Below, in pieces: positions 16,970 to 25,274 of a stretch of 64,000 nucleotides of DNA. The notes beneath the pieces are model-generated. The model made no database searches. It had not been told where the DNA came from and saw only the letters and a program-made list of their open reading frames with translations. The first letter of the stretch is position 1, and every line of letters begins with the position of its first letter. This stretch comes from CAXBMB01 sp052078155 (GTDB lineage: Bacteria > Pseudomonadota > Alphaproteobacteria > Kiloniellales > DSM-21159), in assembly GCA_052078155.1 (NCBI GenBank), contig JBQJBP010000002.1, positions 682,001-746,000 on the forward strand. The letters run 5' to 3'. Both the position numbers and the translations under genes were made by a program.

Positions 16970-17452
16970 ATGGCCAGAACCTATCCGTTGGACGCCATTG
17001 ATCTGCGCATCCTGAAAGTGCTGCAGGAAGAAGGACGGATCACCAACCAGCGTCTGGCGGACCTGGTGGCTTTGTCTCCCAGTCCCTGCCTGCAGCGGGT
17101 GCGCAAGCTGGAACAGGCCGGGGTGATCCAGTCTTACGGCGCCAGAATCCAGCTGGAAAAAATCTGCCGCTCTGTCACCGTCATCGCCACGGTGACCTTG
17201 CGCAGCCATGAAGAGCAGGATTTTCGTAACTTCGAAGCGGCCCTGGCCCGGATACCGGAAGTCATTGAATGCCTGAAAGTCAGCGGATCTTTTGATTACT
17301 TCCTGCGCTTTGTCTGTGCCGATATTGCCCGCTATCACAGCCTGTCGGACGATCTCCTGCGGGAGTCTCACGCCATTTCCAACCTTTCCAGCCATGTGGT
17401 GCTGGACCCGACAAAGCCGCTTAGAAGCCTGCCATTGGATGAACTGGTGTGA
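16970..17452 (+). CDS. Lrp/AsnC family transcriptional regulator
   Basis: A 160-residue regulator with an N-terminal helix-turn-helix (ITNQRLADLVALSPSPCLQR VRKLEQ) and a C-terminal RAM/ACT-like effector domain (about residues 70-150; ALARIPEVIECLKVSGSFDY). Divergence from arginase suggests it senses arginine or ornithine and activates that gene, as Lrp-type regulators of arginine catabolism do in some rhizobia; this is inference from position. Its 3' end overlaps the 3' end of the convergent patatin gene by 32 bases. Confidence 0.93.
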   Translation: MARTYPLDAIDLRILKVLQEEGRITNQRLADLVALSPSPCLQRVRKLEQAGVIQSYGARIQLEKICRSVTVIATVTLRSHEEQDFRNFEAALARIPEVIECLKVSGSFDYFLRFVCADIARYHSLSDDLLRESHAISNLSSHVVLDPTKPLRSLPLDELV

Positions 17453-18719
17453 CCTCTGAAGCATTGGCCCTTTGGGGGCGTGAATTGCGGGGTGGAGAGC
17501 CCAGGAAGGCGGTGATGGCCGCTTTCTGGTCCAGCGCATCCTGATAGCCCAGCTCAATCAGTTCCCGAATGAAGCCGCGTTCAAACATCAGGTAGCTGGG
17601 CAGCAGGAAAGGCGCTTTCCAGCCTCCCAGTCCCCGGATCAGGGCTTTGATGGTCCAGGGCAGACTGTCCACGTGGCGGGCTGTGATCTGCCGGATGTCT
17701 ATGGAGGGGCGCAGCATGAAGGTCTCGATCGGCCGCAGGGCCAGGACATCGCGCTGGCCAGCGTCCAGTTTTTCCAGGGTTTTGTTGATCCGCTGCAGAC
17801 GTTCCAGATCCATGTCCAGATTGTCGTTGAACAGGATATCCAGCAGGTGGCCGGCCACCTCCCCGGTGCCGGGATAGGTCGGGGTGCCGGGGTTTTCTTC
17901 GGCGTCGATCTCTCCATCACGCCCGCCAATGGCAAAGATCTTGTCCGCACCCAGGTGTATGGCCGGGCTGAAGGGAGAGGTCTGCCGCAACGCGCCGTCA
18001 CCGTAGTAGGCCTGGTTGATGCGCACAGCGGGAAAGAGGAAGGGCAGGGCGGTTGAGGCCATAATGTGTTTCAGGGTGAGGATCCGTGCCCGGCCTTCCC
18101 GTCTGGACCGCTCCCAGGCTCTGACGGAGCGGCGGCTGTCGTAGAAGGTGACGGCCTGGCCGTTCTGATAGGAGGCGGCAGAGATGGCCAGGGCATCCAG
18201 CAGACCGTCATCCAGGCAGCGGGTGAGGGCCGAGAGGTCCATTTCCCGGCTCAGGAGATCCTGCAGCGGACTGTTGTCCAGCAGGGCCCGGGGGTTTTTG
18301 ACCCCCAGACCGGAAAAGAGGAAGGAGGCGGCCCAGTGCAGCAGGCGGGTGGTCAGTGGCGCGAAACCGGTCTTGTAGACACTGTCACAGGTCAGCGACA
18401 GCCAGAGCCGCTCCAGACTGGTGGTGGCCTGACGGAAGTTGTGGGCATTGCAGGCCAGCCCGGCGGCGTTGATGGCCCCGACTGACAAGCCGGTGATCAC
18501 CTTAAAGGGAGTGGGGTGACGGGGACCCCAGATCTCTGCCACGGCTTTCAGGACACCGATCTGATAAGCCCCCCGCGCCCCGCCGCCGGACAGCACCAGC
18601 CCAATGGTCGGCTGGGGCTGGCTGGCGGGTACCCTGGACCGGCGGGGTGGGATATCGGTCACGGCTGTCGGTTCCCTCTGCAATTCTGTTACGTGCGCTC
18701 GGATTACTTTACGCCTCAT
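17421..18719 (-). CDS. Patatin-like phospholipase family protein
   Basis: A 432-residue patatin-fold lipid acyl hydrolase. The oxyanion loop LVLSGGGARGAYQIGVLKA begins at residue 41, the nucleophile elbow GLSVG is at 77-81 (Ser79) and the catalytic Asp is in YGDGALRQ. The C-terminal half (FNDNLDMDLERLQRINKTLE onward) is typical of a bacterial patatin subfamily that ends with a helical segment. There is no signal peptide or membrane helix, so it is probably cytoplasmic or peripheral. The substrate is unknown. It stands alone on its strand. Confidence 0.9.
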   Translation of the reverse strand: MRRKVIRAHVTELQREPTAVTDIPPRRSRVPASQPQPTIGLVLSGGGARGAYQIGVLKAVAEIWGPRHPTPFKVITGLSVGAINAAGLACNAHNFRQATTSLERLWLSLTCDSVYKTGFAPLTTRLLHWAASFLFSGLGVKNPRALLDNSPLQDLLSREMDLSALTRCLDDGLLDALAISAASYQNGQAVTFYDSRRSVRAWERSRREGRARILTLKHIMASTALPFLFPAVRINQAYYGDGALRQTSPFSPAIHLGADKIFAIGGRDGEIDAEENPGTPTYPGTGEVAGHLLDILFNDNLDMDLERLQRINKTLEKLDAGQRDVLALRPIETFMLRPSIDIRQITARHVDSLPWTIKALIRGLGGWKAPFLLPSYLMFERGFIRELIELGYQDALDQKAAITAFLGSPPRNSRPQRANASEVTPVHPMAGF

Positions 18720-19083
18720 GGGCCCGTCTGCCAGTGCTTTTGCCAGCTGGCCGACGCCAAAGGGCCTGCCGCCAAACCGATCCTGTTTTCAGGGCTTTGC
18801 CTTTACAGATGGGACGTAAAACCTTGCCGTCACAGCACATTTTTGTCATCGCCCGGATGAATTGGCCCGTCAGCCTGCGGAACAGGCGCTTTGGGTCCGG
18901 CCATTGGCAGGCAGGGGGCGAGGACAGTATGCAGGAAGGTCGGTCACGGCGGCAGATGGGCTGGAGAGTTCAGGCCAGGGTTGGGCGGGTGTTCAGAGGG
19001 GAGCGGGGCAAAAGGGAGCACGCTCACCGCACCCTTTTCGCTGCCGCAAAGCTGTGCTACCAAGCGCTTCAGCAAGGCTGCTT
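18720..19083. other. Intergenic stretch between patatin and tRNA-Arg
   Basis: This is 364 bases with several overlapping short open frames but nothing with family features, and no repeat copy. It presumably contains the patatin promoter and the tRNA promoter. Confidence 0.4.
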
Positions 19084-19160
19084 GGCCCCGTAGCTCAGTT
19101 GGATAGAGCACAAGATTCCTAATCTTGGGGCCACAGGTTCGAATCCTGTCGGGGTCACCA
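19084..19160 (+). tRNA. tRNA-Arg (anticodon CCT)
   Basis: A full cloverleaf: acceptor GGCCCCG pairs with CGGGGTC (one G.T), D arm GCTC..GAGC, anticodon stem CAAGA/TCTTG with loop TTCCTAA (anticodon CCT, reads AGG), T arm ACAGG-TTCGAAT-CCTGT, then discriminator A and an encoded CCA (19158-19160). Its 3' end is a common phage integration site in other genomes, but no integrase or duplicated att sequence is visible here. Confidence 0.96.
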
Positions 19161-19389
19161 GCCTTGCCAATGCCTTAGCGGATTTGGTTCCGGCCAGTTT
19201 TTTTGATTTGGTTCCAAAATTGGTTCCCAGGCTTTATTTCGCTTCAAATTGGCCCAGCCCAGAAAGGGTGCGGGGTTTTTCTTTGCCTGCCACCCGGTGG
19301 TGCTTTCGCTGGTAAAGGGTTTGGCGCGTTCTTACTTCTAACATTCGATAAGCTTGGCAGTTTCAGCTGATGCATTAGAAGGAAGCCCC

Positions 19390-19890
19390 ATGAGCAAAGC
19401 CTATCCCCGCACCTTTTCACACATTGGCATTTCCGTGCCCGATCTGGAAAAAGCGGTTGAATTCTATACCGGAGTCCTGGGCTGGTATCTCATCATGAAG
19501 CCCACGGAAATCGAAGAGGACGACAGCCCGATCGGAGAGATGTGCACGGACGTGTTCGGACCCAACTGGGGAAAATTCAAGATCGCCCATCTGTCCACCG
19601 GCGACCGCATTGGGGTGGAGCTCTTTCAGTTTCGGAACCAGGAAAACCCCGAAAACAACTTTGAATACTGGAAAACCGGCGTTTTCCATTTCTGTGTGCA
19701 GGACCCCAATCTGGAGGAGCTGGTGGAGAAGATTGTCGCTGCCGGAGGCAAAAAGCGCATGGAAAAGCCGCGCTACTATTATCCCGGTGAGAAGCCCTAT
19801 CGCATGATCTACATGGAAGATCCCTTTGGGAATATCCTGGAGATTTACAGCCACAGCTACGAGCTGACCTATTCCGCAGGGGCCTACTAG
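19390..19890 (+). CDS. VOC family protein (glyoxalase/dioxygenase fold)
   Basis: A 166-residue protein with paired beta-alpha-beta-beta-beta modules. It starts FSHIGISVPDLEKAVEFYTG (first metal-ligand His) and ends MIYMEDPFGNILEIYSHSYE (Glu ligand). It may be a glyoxalase, isomerase or dioxygenase; the substrate is not predictable. The ATG at 19390 has GGAAG upstream. The TAG stop (19888-19890) is the last part of the CTAG that starts a dispersed repeat. Confidence 0.88.
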   Translation: MSKAYPRTFSHIGISVPDLEKAVEFYTGVLGWYLIMKPTEIEEDDSPIGEMCTDVFGPNWGKFKIAHLSTGDRIGVELFQFRNQENPENNFEYWKTGVFHFCVQDPNLEELVEKIVAAGGKKRMEKPRYYYPGEKPYRMIYMEDPFGNILEIYSHSYELTYSAGAY

Positions 19891-20026
19891 AGTGTGACCG
19901 ACAGAAGCCGAAGCGCCTTGCGCTCCGCTTCCGTCGAGACTCACCCTCTAACAGGTTGAAAAGAGGCTTAGTCACGTCTGTTTTGAATTCACCTCGCGGA
20001 TTCCAAAAAAGTCGATAAGACGCTAG
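19887..20026 (-). repeat. Complete 140-bp CTAG-ended repeat filling a convergent intergenic space
   Basis: The element starts CTAGAGTGTGACCGACAG and ends GATAAGACGCTAG. Between them are an arm with AGCGCC/GCGCTCCGC, the core CCTCTAACAGGTTGAAAAGAGG (19944-19965), TTAGTCACGTCTG and CACCTCGCGGATTCC. Its left CTAG holds the stop of the VOC gene and its right CTAG the stop of the minus-strand dehydrogenase gene, so the two genes are separated by this element alone. Confidence 0.88.
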
Positions 20027-21027
20027 ATGGTCACCACCAGCTTGCCAAAATGTCCGGCAGCGCGCATGGCGTGGAAGGCGTCGCGGGCCTGATCAAAGGA
20101 AAAGGTCTGGTCGATGACCGGGCGCAGCTGATGGGCGCTCAGGGCCTTGTTCATCTCCAGGAACATCTGCCGGTGGCCGACATAGACGCCCTGCAGCTTG
20201 ATGGATTTGCGCATCACCAGGGTCGGGTTGATGGTGCCGCCGGTCAGAATACCGATCAGAGAGATGGTGCCGCCTACCTTCACAGCCTCGATGGACCGTT
20301 CCAGCGTGCCGCCGCCACCGGTTTCCAGCACCACGTCCACTCCCAGGCCGCCGGTCAGTTCCTTGACCTTTTCCTGCCATTCAGGGTTTTCGCGGTAGTT
20401 GATGCCCTGCCAGGCGCCCATTTCTTTGGCGCGGGCCAGCTTTTCGTTGCTCGAGGAAATGACAATGGCCTGAGCCCCCATCATGGCAGCCAGTTGCAGG
20501 CCGAAAATGGAGACGCCGCCCGTGCCGATCAGCAGCACCGTGGTGCCGGCCTTCATGCCGCCCTGTTCCACCAGGCAGTTCCAGGCGGTGAGCGCGGCGC
20601 AGGGCAGGGTGGCCGCCTCTTCGTAGGACATATGATCCGGAACCGGAACGACCGCATCGCTGTTGAAGATCACCTCTTCAGCCAGCACCCCGTCGGCTGC
20701 GCCCCCCAGGGCTGTTGACATGGCATAGGCGGAGATGGGCCCGGCGGCCCAGTCGCCAAAAAAGCAGCCGACGATCCGGTCTCCAACCTTATGGGCCGTG
20801 ACATTGGCACCGACGGCAATCACCTCGCCTGCCCCGTCGGAATTGGGCACCCGGGGATAGTCGAAGCCGCGGCCCACCGGCTGTTCAACGGTGGAGAGAT
20901 CCCGGTAGTTCAGGGCTGAAGCTTTCATGCGGACCAGAATTTGCCCGGGACCCGGTTGCGGGCTCGGCCGTTCGACCAAGGCCAGGGCATCAACGCCCCC
21001 ATCTGATTGAATTTCATAGGCCCGCAT
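20023..21027 (-). CDS. Zinc-independent MDR alcohol dehydrogenase / quinone oxidoreductase-like protein
   Basis: A 334-residue medium-chain reductase with a GroES-like N-terminal half and a Rossmann domain whose glycine motif is in LLIGTGGVSIFGLQLAAMMGA. The catalytic-zinc Cys/His set of alcohol dehydrogenases is absent (SALNYRDLSTVEQP is in the Cys-loop position), as in quinone oxidoreductase-type members. It probably uses NADPH. The ATG at 21027 has AGGAG with good spacing. The stop codon lies in the adjacent repeat. Confidence 0.9.
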   Translation of the reverse strand: MRAYEIQSDGGVDALALVERPSPQPGPGQILVRMKASALNYRDLSTVEQPVGRGFDYPRVPNSDGAGEVIAVGANVTAHKVGDRIVGCFFGDWAAGPISAYAMSTALGGAADGVLAEEVIFNSDAVVPVPDHMSYEEAATLPCAALTAWNCLVEQGGMKAGTTVLLIGTGGVSIFGLQLAAMMGAQAIVISSSNEKLARAKEMGAWQGINYRENPEWQEKVKELTGGLGVDVVLETGGGGTLERSIEAVKVGGTISLIGILTGGTINPTLVMRKSIKLQGVYVGHRQMFLEMNKALSAHQLRPVIDQTFSFDQARDAFHAMRAAGHFGKLVVTI

Positions 21028-21405
21028 GATTCGGCTCTCCTGCTAAAACGGTACATAGGTGTTGGTTGAGGGCAGAGTACTGGATTTTTCCCTGTCGCAA
21101 AGCGCTTTACCCGTCGCAGCACCCTTTCCCGGGCGAGCAATCTGCTGAGAAAGCAGTCGAGATGAGAAACGGACAGAAGCGTGGGGCTCTTCTTTCCTGG
21201 ATCTGAGGGTATGGAAGCCGGCCTGACGTCGCCGGGCACCGGTCCGTAACGCCGGTTTCGTTCAAGAAGACGCGAGGCAGAAGTGACCGGCTCCCGGTGG
21301 ACTTCCCTTTTGCCGGGACCGTATAGTTGCCAGATCACCCCGCCTGTCGCGCCCAGTTTCATTGCCGTGCCGGGGTGTTCTCTTGCCGCTGCAGAGGTCC
21401 GTATC
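21028..21405. other. Intergenic region between the dehydrogenase and the protease
   Basis: About 380 bases upstream of two divergent genes, with no gene I can support. The protease reading frame extends into it (to 21283), but the extra 41 residues look like translated non-coding DNA. No terminator or repeat copy was recognised. Confidence 0.45.
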
Positions 21406-22902
21406 ATGCCGACACCCACAACGGAAATTGACACCTCTCTTGTTGCTTTCAGCAACACCAGCACTATCAACGCCCTGATTGAAGGAGAGAAGTGGGGCGG
21501 GGGTCTGGGGCGCGGCGTTGACCTGACCTACAGTTTTCCGGATTCAAACTCCTTTTTCGACACGGACCTTTTTGTTGGTTATGGCCCCGTCAGCGGTGAC
21601 GGGGAGCCCTGGTCCAGCAACTACTCCGGCCTGAACAGTGGTCAGCAGGCCTATGCCAGTCAGGCTCTGGGAGCCTGGGCTGAAGTGGCCGACATCACCT
21701 TTTCCGAAACGGTGGATGATAGCAGCACGGTAGGCACCATCCGCATTGCCTTTTCCGGGGAGGTGGATCTGGCCGGTGCGGCGGCCTGGGCTTATCTGCC
21801 CTTTTCCGGACCGGTGGGCGGGGACATCTGGTTGGGGCCCGATTACGAGCCCAACGATGATCCGGCACCGGGAACCTATGGGTATGAGACCCTGCTACAT
21901 GAAATCGGGCACGCGCTGGGCTTGAAACACCCCTTTTCGACCAGCGGCAATGGCACCACTCTGCCCGATGACACGGACACGACCCAGTACACCGTCATGT
22001 CTTATACGGAGCATCCCAACACGGCGGCCTCGGCGACCACGCCGCTGCTCTATGATATTCAGGCCATTCAGTATCTCTACGGTGCCAATACCAGCACCCG
22101 CAGCGGGGACAGCACCTATAGGTTCGCTGACGGAGAACACCGGGCCATCTGGGATGCGGGCGGCACCGATCTTTTTGACCTGTCCAACTTCAGCACGGGT
22201 GTCACCGTCAATCTGACGGCCGGTTCGTTCAGTTCCATCGGTGACGACATTTTTTCAGGCGCGGCGGTGGACAACATTGCCATCGCCTATGACGTGACCA
22301 TTGAAAACGCCATTGGCGGTAGCGGCTCGGATTTCATCCGGGGCAATGATGCGGTCAACGAGCTCTATGGCGGCGGCGGCAATGATTCGCTGCTGGGGGG
22401 CAATGGCGATGACTTTGTTCAGGGCAATGCCGGAAACGATTACTCCCAGGGCAACGCGGGCAACGATACGGTCCGCGGCGGGGCTGACAATGACACGGTG
22501 CGGGGCGGCCAGGGCGATGATTTTGTCAAGGGCGACAAAGGCGCTGACCGGGTTCAGGGGGACAAGGGCGATGACTTTGTCCGGGGGGGCAAACAGGACG
22601 ATCTGGTGCGCGGTGGCCAGGGCAATGACACGCTGTTCGGTGACCTGGACAATGACACGATCTTTGGGGACCTGGGCAACGATACCCTTTTTGGCGGCGG
22701 GGGAGCGGACCGCTTTGTCCTGCGCGAAGGTGACGGCGCGGACGTGATCAAGGATTTCAATGACGGTGAAGGCGACCGTCTGGAAATCCGCACCGGATTC
22801 AGCAGCAGCGAAGATGGCAGCGGCGTGACGCTCAATCTCGATGGGGGCGGCAGTGTCTTTCTGGAAGGTGTCTTTGGGTTTTCAGACGACTGGCTGGTGT
22901 GA
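21406..22902 (+). CDS. Serralysin-type (M10B) metalloprotease with RTX repeats
   Basis: A 498-residue secreted zinc protease. HEIGHALGLKH (His165, His169, His175, catalytic Glu166) and the Met-turn YTVMSYTEHP identify the metzincin/serralysin domain. From about residue 316 to 435 there are a dozen or so GGxGxD-type nonapeptides, many with the unusual fill-ins FVQGNAGND, FVRGG and TLFGDLGND, which should form Ca-binding beta-rolls. The last 60 residues include the hydrophobic strands typical of a type I secretion signal (ADVIKDFNDGEGDRLEI). There is no Sec signal peptide, as expected for type I export, but no exporter genes are nearby. Start: the ATG at 21406 gives the usual serralysin N-terminus. 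Confidence 0.92.
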   Translation: MPTPTTEIDTSLVAFSNTSTINALIEGEKWGGGLGRGVDLTYSFPDSNSFFDTDLFVGYGPVSGDGEPWSSNYSGLNSGQQAYASQALGAWAEVADITFSETVDDSSTVGTIRIAFSGEVDLAGAAAWAYLPFSGPVGGDIWLGPDYEPNDDPAPGTYGYETLLHEIGHALGLKHPFSTSGNGTTLPDDTDTTQYTVMSYTEHPNTAASATTPLLYDIQAIQYLYGANTSTRSGDSTYRFADGEHRAIWDAGGTDLFDLSNFSTGVTVNLTAGSFSSIGDDIFSGAAVDNIAIAYDVTIENAIGGSGSDFIRGNDAVNELYGGGGNDSLLGGNGDDFVQGNAGNDYSQGNAGNDTVRGGADNDTVRGGQGDDFVKGDKGADRVQGDKGDDFVRGGKQDDLVRGGQGNDTLFGDLDNDTIFGDLGNDTLFGGGGADRFVLREGDGADVIKDFNDGEGDRLEIRTGFSSSEDGSGVTLNLDGGGSVFLEGVFGFSDDWLV

Positions 22903-22971
22903 TCCTCTGGCCTGCTGATTCCCTTTCCACAGGGGTGGGAGATGGGGCGCCCTGTTTCTTAATCAGCCGGG

Positions 22972-23586
22972 TCAGTCCTGCTTTCTGAAAATCACCGAAA
23001 AGTTGTTGGCGGGCATGGGAAGGACCTCGGCCAGAGTAAAATTGTTTTTCTCGGCGACTGAGGCAACCTCCTCCAGATTTCGCACACCCCAGGAGGGGTC
23101 CCGGGCCCGCAGGCTTTCGTCAAAGGCATGATTGCTGGGGGCCGTGTGGGCGCCATTGCGCTTGTAGGGACCGTAGAGATAGAGGGGGGCACCGGCTGGC
23201 AGGATCTTGGCTGCCTGACGAAAGAGGCCTTCGGTCACAATCCAGGGAGATATGTGCAGCAAATTGACGCAGACCACTGCGGCGGCCTGACTGACAGGCC
23301 AGGAATCTGCGGCGCAGTCCAGCGGCACAACCGGATTGAGATTGGGTAAATCTGCTTCCTGGCGATAGGCCTCCACACTGGCTCTGCGGTCTGCTTCCAG
23401 CTCACTGGGCTGCCAGGTGAGGTGAGGCAGCGCTGCCGCGAAAAACACAGCATGTTCGCCTGTGCCGCTGGCAATCTCCAAAACCTGCCCTTTTGTGGGC
23501 AGATGTTGGCGAAGCACATCGAGAATTGCCGTGCGGTTTCTCAGGGCTGCCGGGGCTGTTTGCTTGTCTTTCGCCAGGGATGACAT
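22972..23586 (-). CDS. DUF938 SAM-dependent methyltransferase-like protein
   Basis: A 204-residue class I methyltransferase fold. The SAM loop is VLEIASGTGEHAVFFAAALP, followed by WQPSELEADRR and VVCVNLLHISPW, all typical of the DUF938 family; the substrate is unknown. The ATG at 23586 is chosen because GAGGA lies eight bases upstream; an in-frame ATG at 23604 has no such site. The ribosome-binding region reads TGTTAGAGGACGAATCA, which resembles the repeat-family core (TGTTTTAGAGGATGAATCA at 27488). Confidence 0.87.
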   Translation of the reverse strand: MSSLAKDKQTAPAALRNRTAILDVLRQHLPTKGQVLEIASGTGEHAVFFAAALPHLTWQPSELEADRRASVEAYRQEADLPNLNPVVPLDCAADSWPVSQAAAVVCVNLLHISPWIVTEGLFRQAAKILPAGAPLYLYGPYKRNGAHTAPSNHAFDESLRARDPSWGVRNLEEVASVAEKNNFTLAEVLPMPANNFSVIFRKQD

Positions 23587-23698
23587 TGATTCGTCCTCTA
23601 ACATTTAACGCGCCTTGCTATAACAAGGTTGGGAGGAAATAAAAACCGTACTTTGCTTGGGGTTGAACCAAGCGGGCCTCAGTGTTACGCAAACGCCC

Positions 23699-24154
23699 AT
23701 GATTGATCGCATCAAAGCCTTTTTTTCCGACACTGGCAAAGAAACCCTGTCACAGGGGGATCAGGACCAGGTGGCGGCAGCTGCTCTGCTGGTGACAGCC
23801 GCACGCATGGACAGTGATTTTGCTGAAACAGAGCGGGCGCGCATCGAGCTCTTGGTGGCTGAGCGTTTTGGCCTTGATGCCCAGGAAACGCGCCAGTTGC
23901 TGGAGATGGCCGAGGTCAAGGCAGAAGAAAGCAATCAGCTTTTTGGCTTTACCCGGGTCATCATGGATCACTTTGAGCTGGAGCAGCGGATCAGTCTGCT
24001 GGAGATGCTCTGGGAAGTGATCTATGCCGATGGCCGGGTGGATGATCTGGAAGCGGCTCTGATGCGCCGTCTGGTGGGTCTTTTGGGGGTCAGTGATCGC
24101 GACAGCGGGCTGGCACGCAAGAGAGCCAGAGAAAAGTTAGGCCTGGCAGATTAG
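23699..24154 (+). CDS. TerB-like (tellurite-resistance TerB fold) protein
   Basis: A 151-residue all-helical protein. AAAALLVTAARMDSDFAETE and LEMLWEVIYADGRVDDLEAA are the two acidic helix-loop segments that mark the TerB family, in which conserved acidic residues are thought to bind metal. Single-domain relatives are widespread in alphaproteobacteria with no defined role, and tellurite resistance should not be assumed. The open frame begins at 23657, but the ATG at 23699 gives the usual N-terminus (MIDRIKAFFSD). Confidence 0.85.
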   Translation: MIDRIKAFFSDTGKETLSQGDQDQVAAAALLVTAARMDSDFAETERARIELLVAERFGLDAQETRQLLEMAEVKAEESNQLFGFTRVIMDHFELEQRISLLEMLWEVIYADGRVDDLEAALMRRLVGLLGVSDRDSGLARKRAREKLGLAD

Positions 24155-24384
24155 TCTGTCAGCAGTTTGATCCTGCGCTTTTGCCTGCTTTGGCTGGCAA
24201 GAAGCGAAAATGACTGTGGATTGGTCATAAAAAATTATGTGCCGGCGGTTTATCTGTCAGGGCCATTGCGGAGAACTCCGGTTTGGGAGAGATCCGGGTC
24301 AGACAGGCACAGGCACGAGAACAAAGAAAAAACTGAGGTTCAGGCAAAGCCATCCTCAAAAGAGTGATTCTGGAGAGTTTTGAG

Positions 24385-24723
24385 ATGACCTATATCGTCA
24401 ACGACGCCTGCATTAAGTGCAAGTACACAGACTGCGTCGAGGTCTGCCCCGTGGATTGCTTCTACGAGGGTGAGAACATGCTGGTGATTCACCCTGACGA
24501 GTGCATCGACTGTGGGGTGTGCGAGCCTGAGTGCCCGCCCGAAGCCATCCTGCCGGACAGTGATCCCGGTGCGGACGCCTGGCTGGAACTCAACAAGGAC
24601 TATGCCGAAGTCTGGCCGAACATTAACCGCCAGATTGATCCCATGCCCGGGGCAGACGAAGCCCAGGGTGAGGCCAACAAGTTTGAGAAGTACTTCAGCG
24701 AAAAGCCGGGCGCCGGTTCTTAA
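24385..24723 (+). CDS. fdxA: 7Fe-type ferredoxin FdxA
   Basis: A 112-residue ferredoxin with one [3Fe-4S] and one [4Fe-4S] site. CIKCKYTDCVEVCPVDC and CIDCGVCEPECPPEAI hold the cluster cysteines. The C-terminal extension (LNKDYAEVWPNINRQIDPMP onward) is the FdxA hallmark. It is a low-potential electron carrier in the cytoplasm. The neighbourhood fdxA then carD is conserved in alphaproteobacteria. TGGAGAG lies upstream of the ATG at 24385. A terminator follows. Confidence 0.96.
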   Translation: MTYIVNDACIKCKYTDCVEVCPVDCFYEGENMLVIHPDECIDCGVCEPECPPEAILPDSDPGADAWLELNKDYAEVWPNINRQIDPMPGADEAQGEANKFEKYFSEKPGAGS

Positions 24724-24763
24724 ACTGCTGAAAGCACTTTGAGCGCATTCAATTGCAAAGACT

Positions 24764-24796
24764 GGCCCTGACCCTTTGGTCGGGGCCGTTTTCTTT
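24764..24796 (+). terminator. Terminator after fdxA
   Basis: GGCCCTGACC (24764-24773) pairs with GGTCGGGGCC (24778-24787), one G.T pair, around a CTTT loop, followed by GTTTTCTTTG. Confidence 0.88.
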
Positions 24797-24902
24797 GGGC
24801 GCTTTGTCAGGTAACTGAAACGAGTAACAGAAGGCCACCGGCGCAGGATCGGCTTCATCGACGTTGCTTGGTGCCTGAAAGGTCGCCGCCGACCTGCCTC
24901 CG

Positions 24903-25040
24903 GAGCAGGAGCGGTTCGGTCAGACAGGCGTTGCGCATACAGCGAGTCCGTGGCCCATCTTCTAACACACTGAAAAGAGGCAAATTCACGCTTCAAGCGT
25001 CTTCACGAAGTGAGTCCACTCAAAGCGATTTGACTCTAAG
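24903..25040 (-). repeat. Copy of the CTAG-ended repeat between fdxA and carD
   Basis: The left arm is decayed (GAGCAGGAGCGGTTCGGTCA), but the right two-thirds is good: TCTTCTAACACACTGAAAAG, CAAATTCACGCTTCAAGCGT with the perfect palindrome ACGCTT-C-AAGCGT, then TTCACGAAGTGAGTCCACT and the end GCGATTTGACTCTAAG. It aligns throughout with 8360-8500. Confidence 0.8.
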
Positions 25041-25105
25041 AACAGGAACAGTAACGCATGCAGGGCAAGCAGTACTGCTGCCTGTCCTGGGCTTGGCACC
25101 CCCCG

Positions 25106-25274
25106 TTGTGCAGCGCACACATTTGTAGTATAGTTACAAGATTAAGTAAGGAAGGGGAGCTTCCCTACTTGATGGGATGAGGACGCCTTATTTCGCTACT
25201 CGGTACAGAGAACAGATCACACGGGTTCTGATTTCTTAGGGAGATCGAACACCGAGGGATCTTTTTGTTCTCTG
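25106..25274 (+). ncRNA. Candidate promoter plus structured transcript upstream of carD
   Basis: TTGTGC (25106-25111) and TATAGT (25129-25134) are separated by 17 bases, a good sigma-70 spacing, predicting a start near 25141. The predicted RNA opens with AAGTAAGGAAG...CTTCCCTACTT (25143-25169, one mismatch). Its distal part has a 9-bp inverted repeat, CAGAGAACA (25206-25214) with TGTTCTCTG (25266-25274), enclosing smaller hairpins. It could be a small RNA or a long leader of carD, whose start codon is some 520 bases past the predicted start. Nothing else was recognised between 25275 and 25661. This is a prediction from sequence only. Confidence 0.4.

Noticed and set aside
19084..19353. tRNA-Arg as an integration site with attachment remnants (repeated TTGGTTCC downstream)
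   Set aside because: There is no integrase, no duplicated tRNA 3' end and no island-like gene content in the following 40 kb. The TTGGTTCC repeats are only eight bases long.
22351..22710. DNA-level repeat array that could suggest a CRISPR or satellite
   Set aside because: It is in frame and encodes the GGxGxD nonapeptides of the RTX domain, with no spacer structure.
23699..24154. Tellurite resistance determinant
   Set aside because: Only the TerB fold is present; the other ter genes are absent, so resistance should not be inferred.
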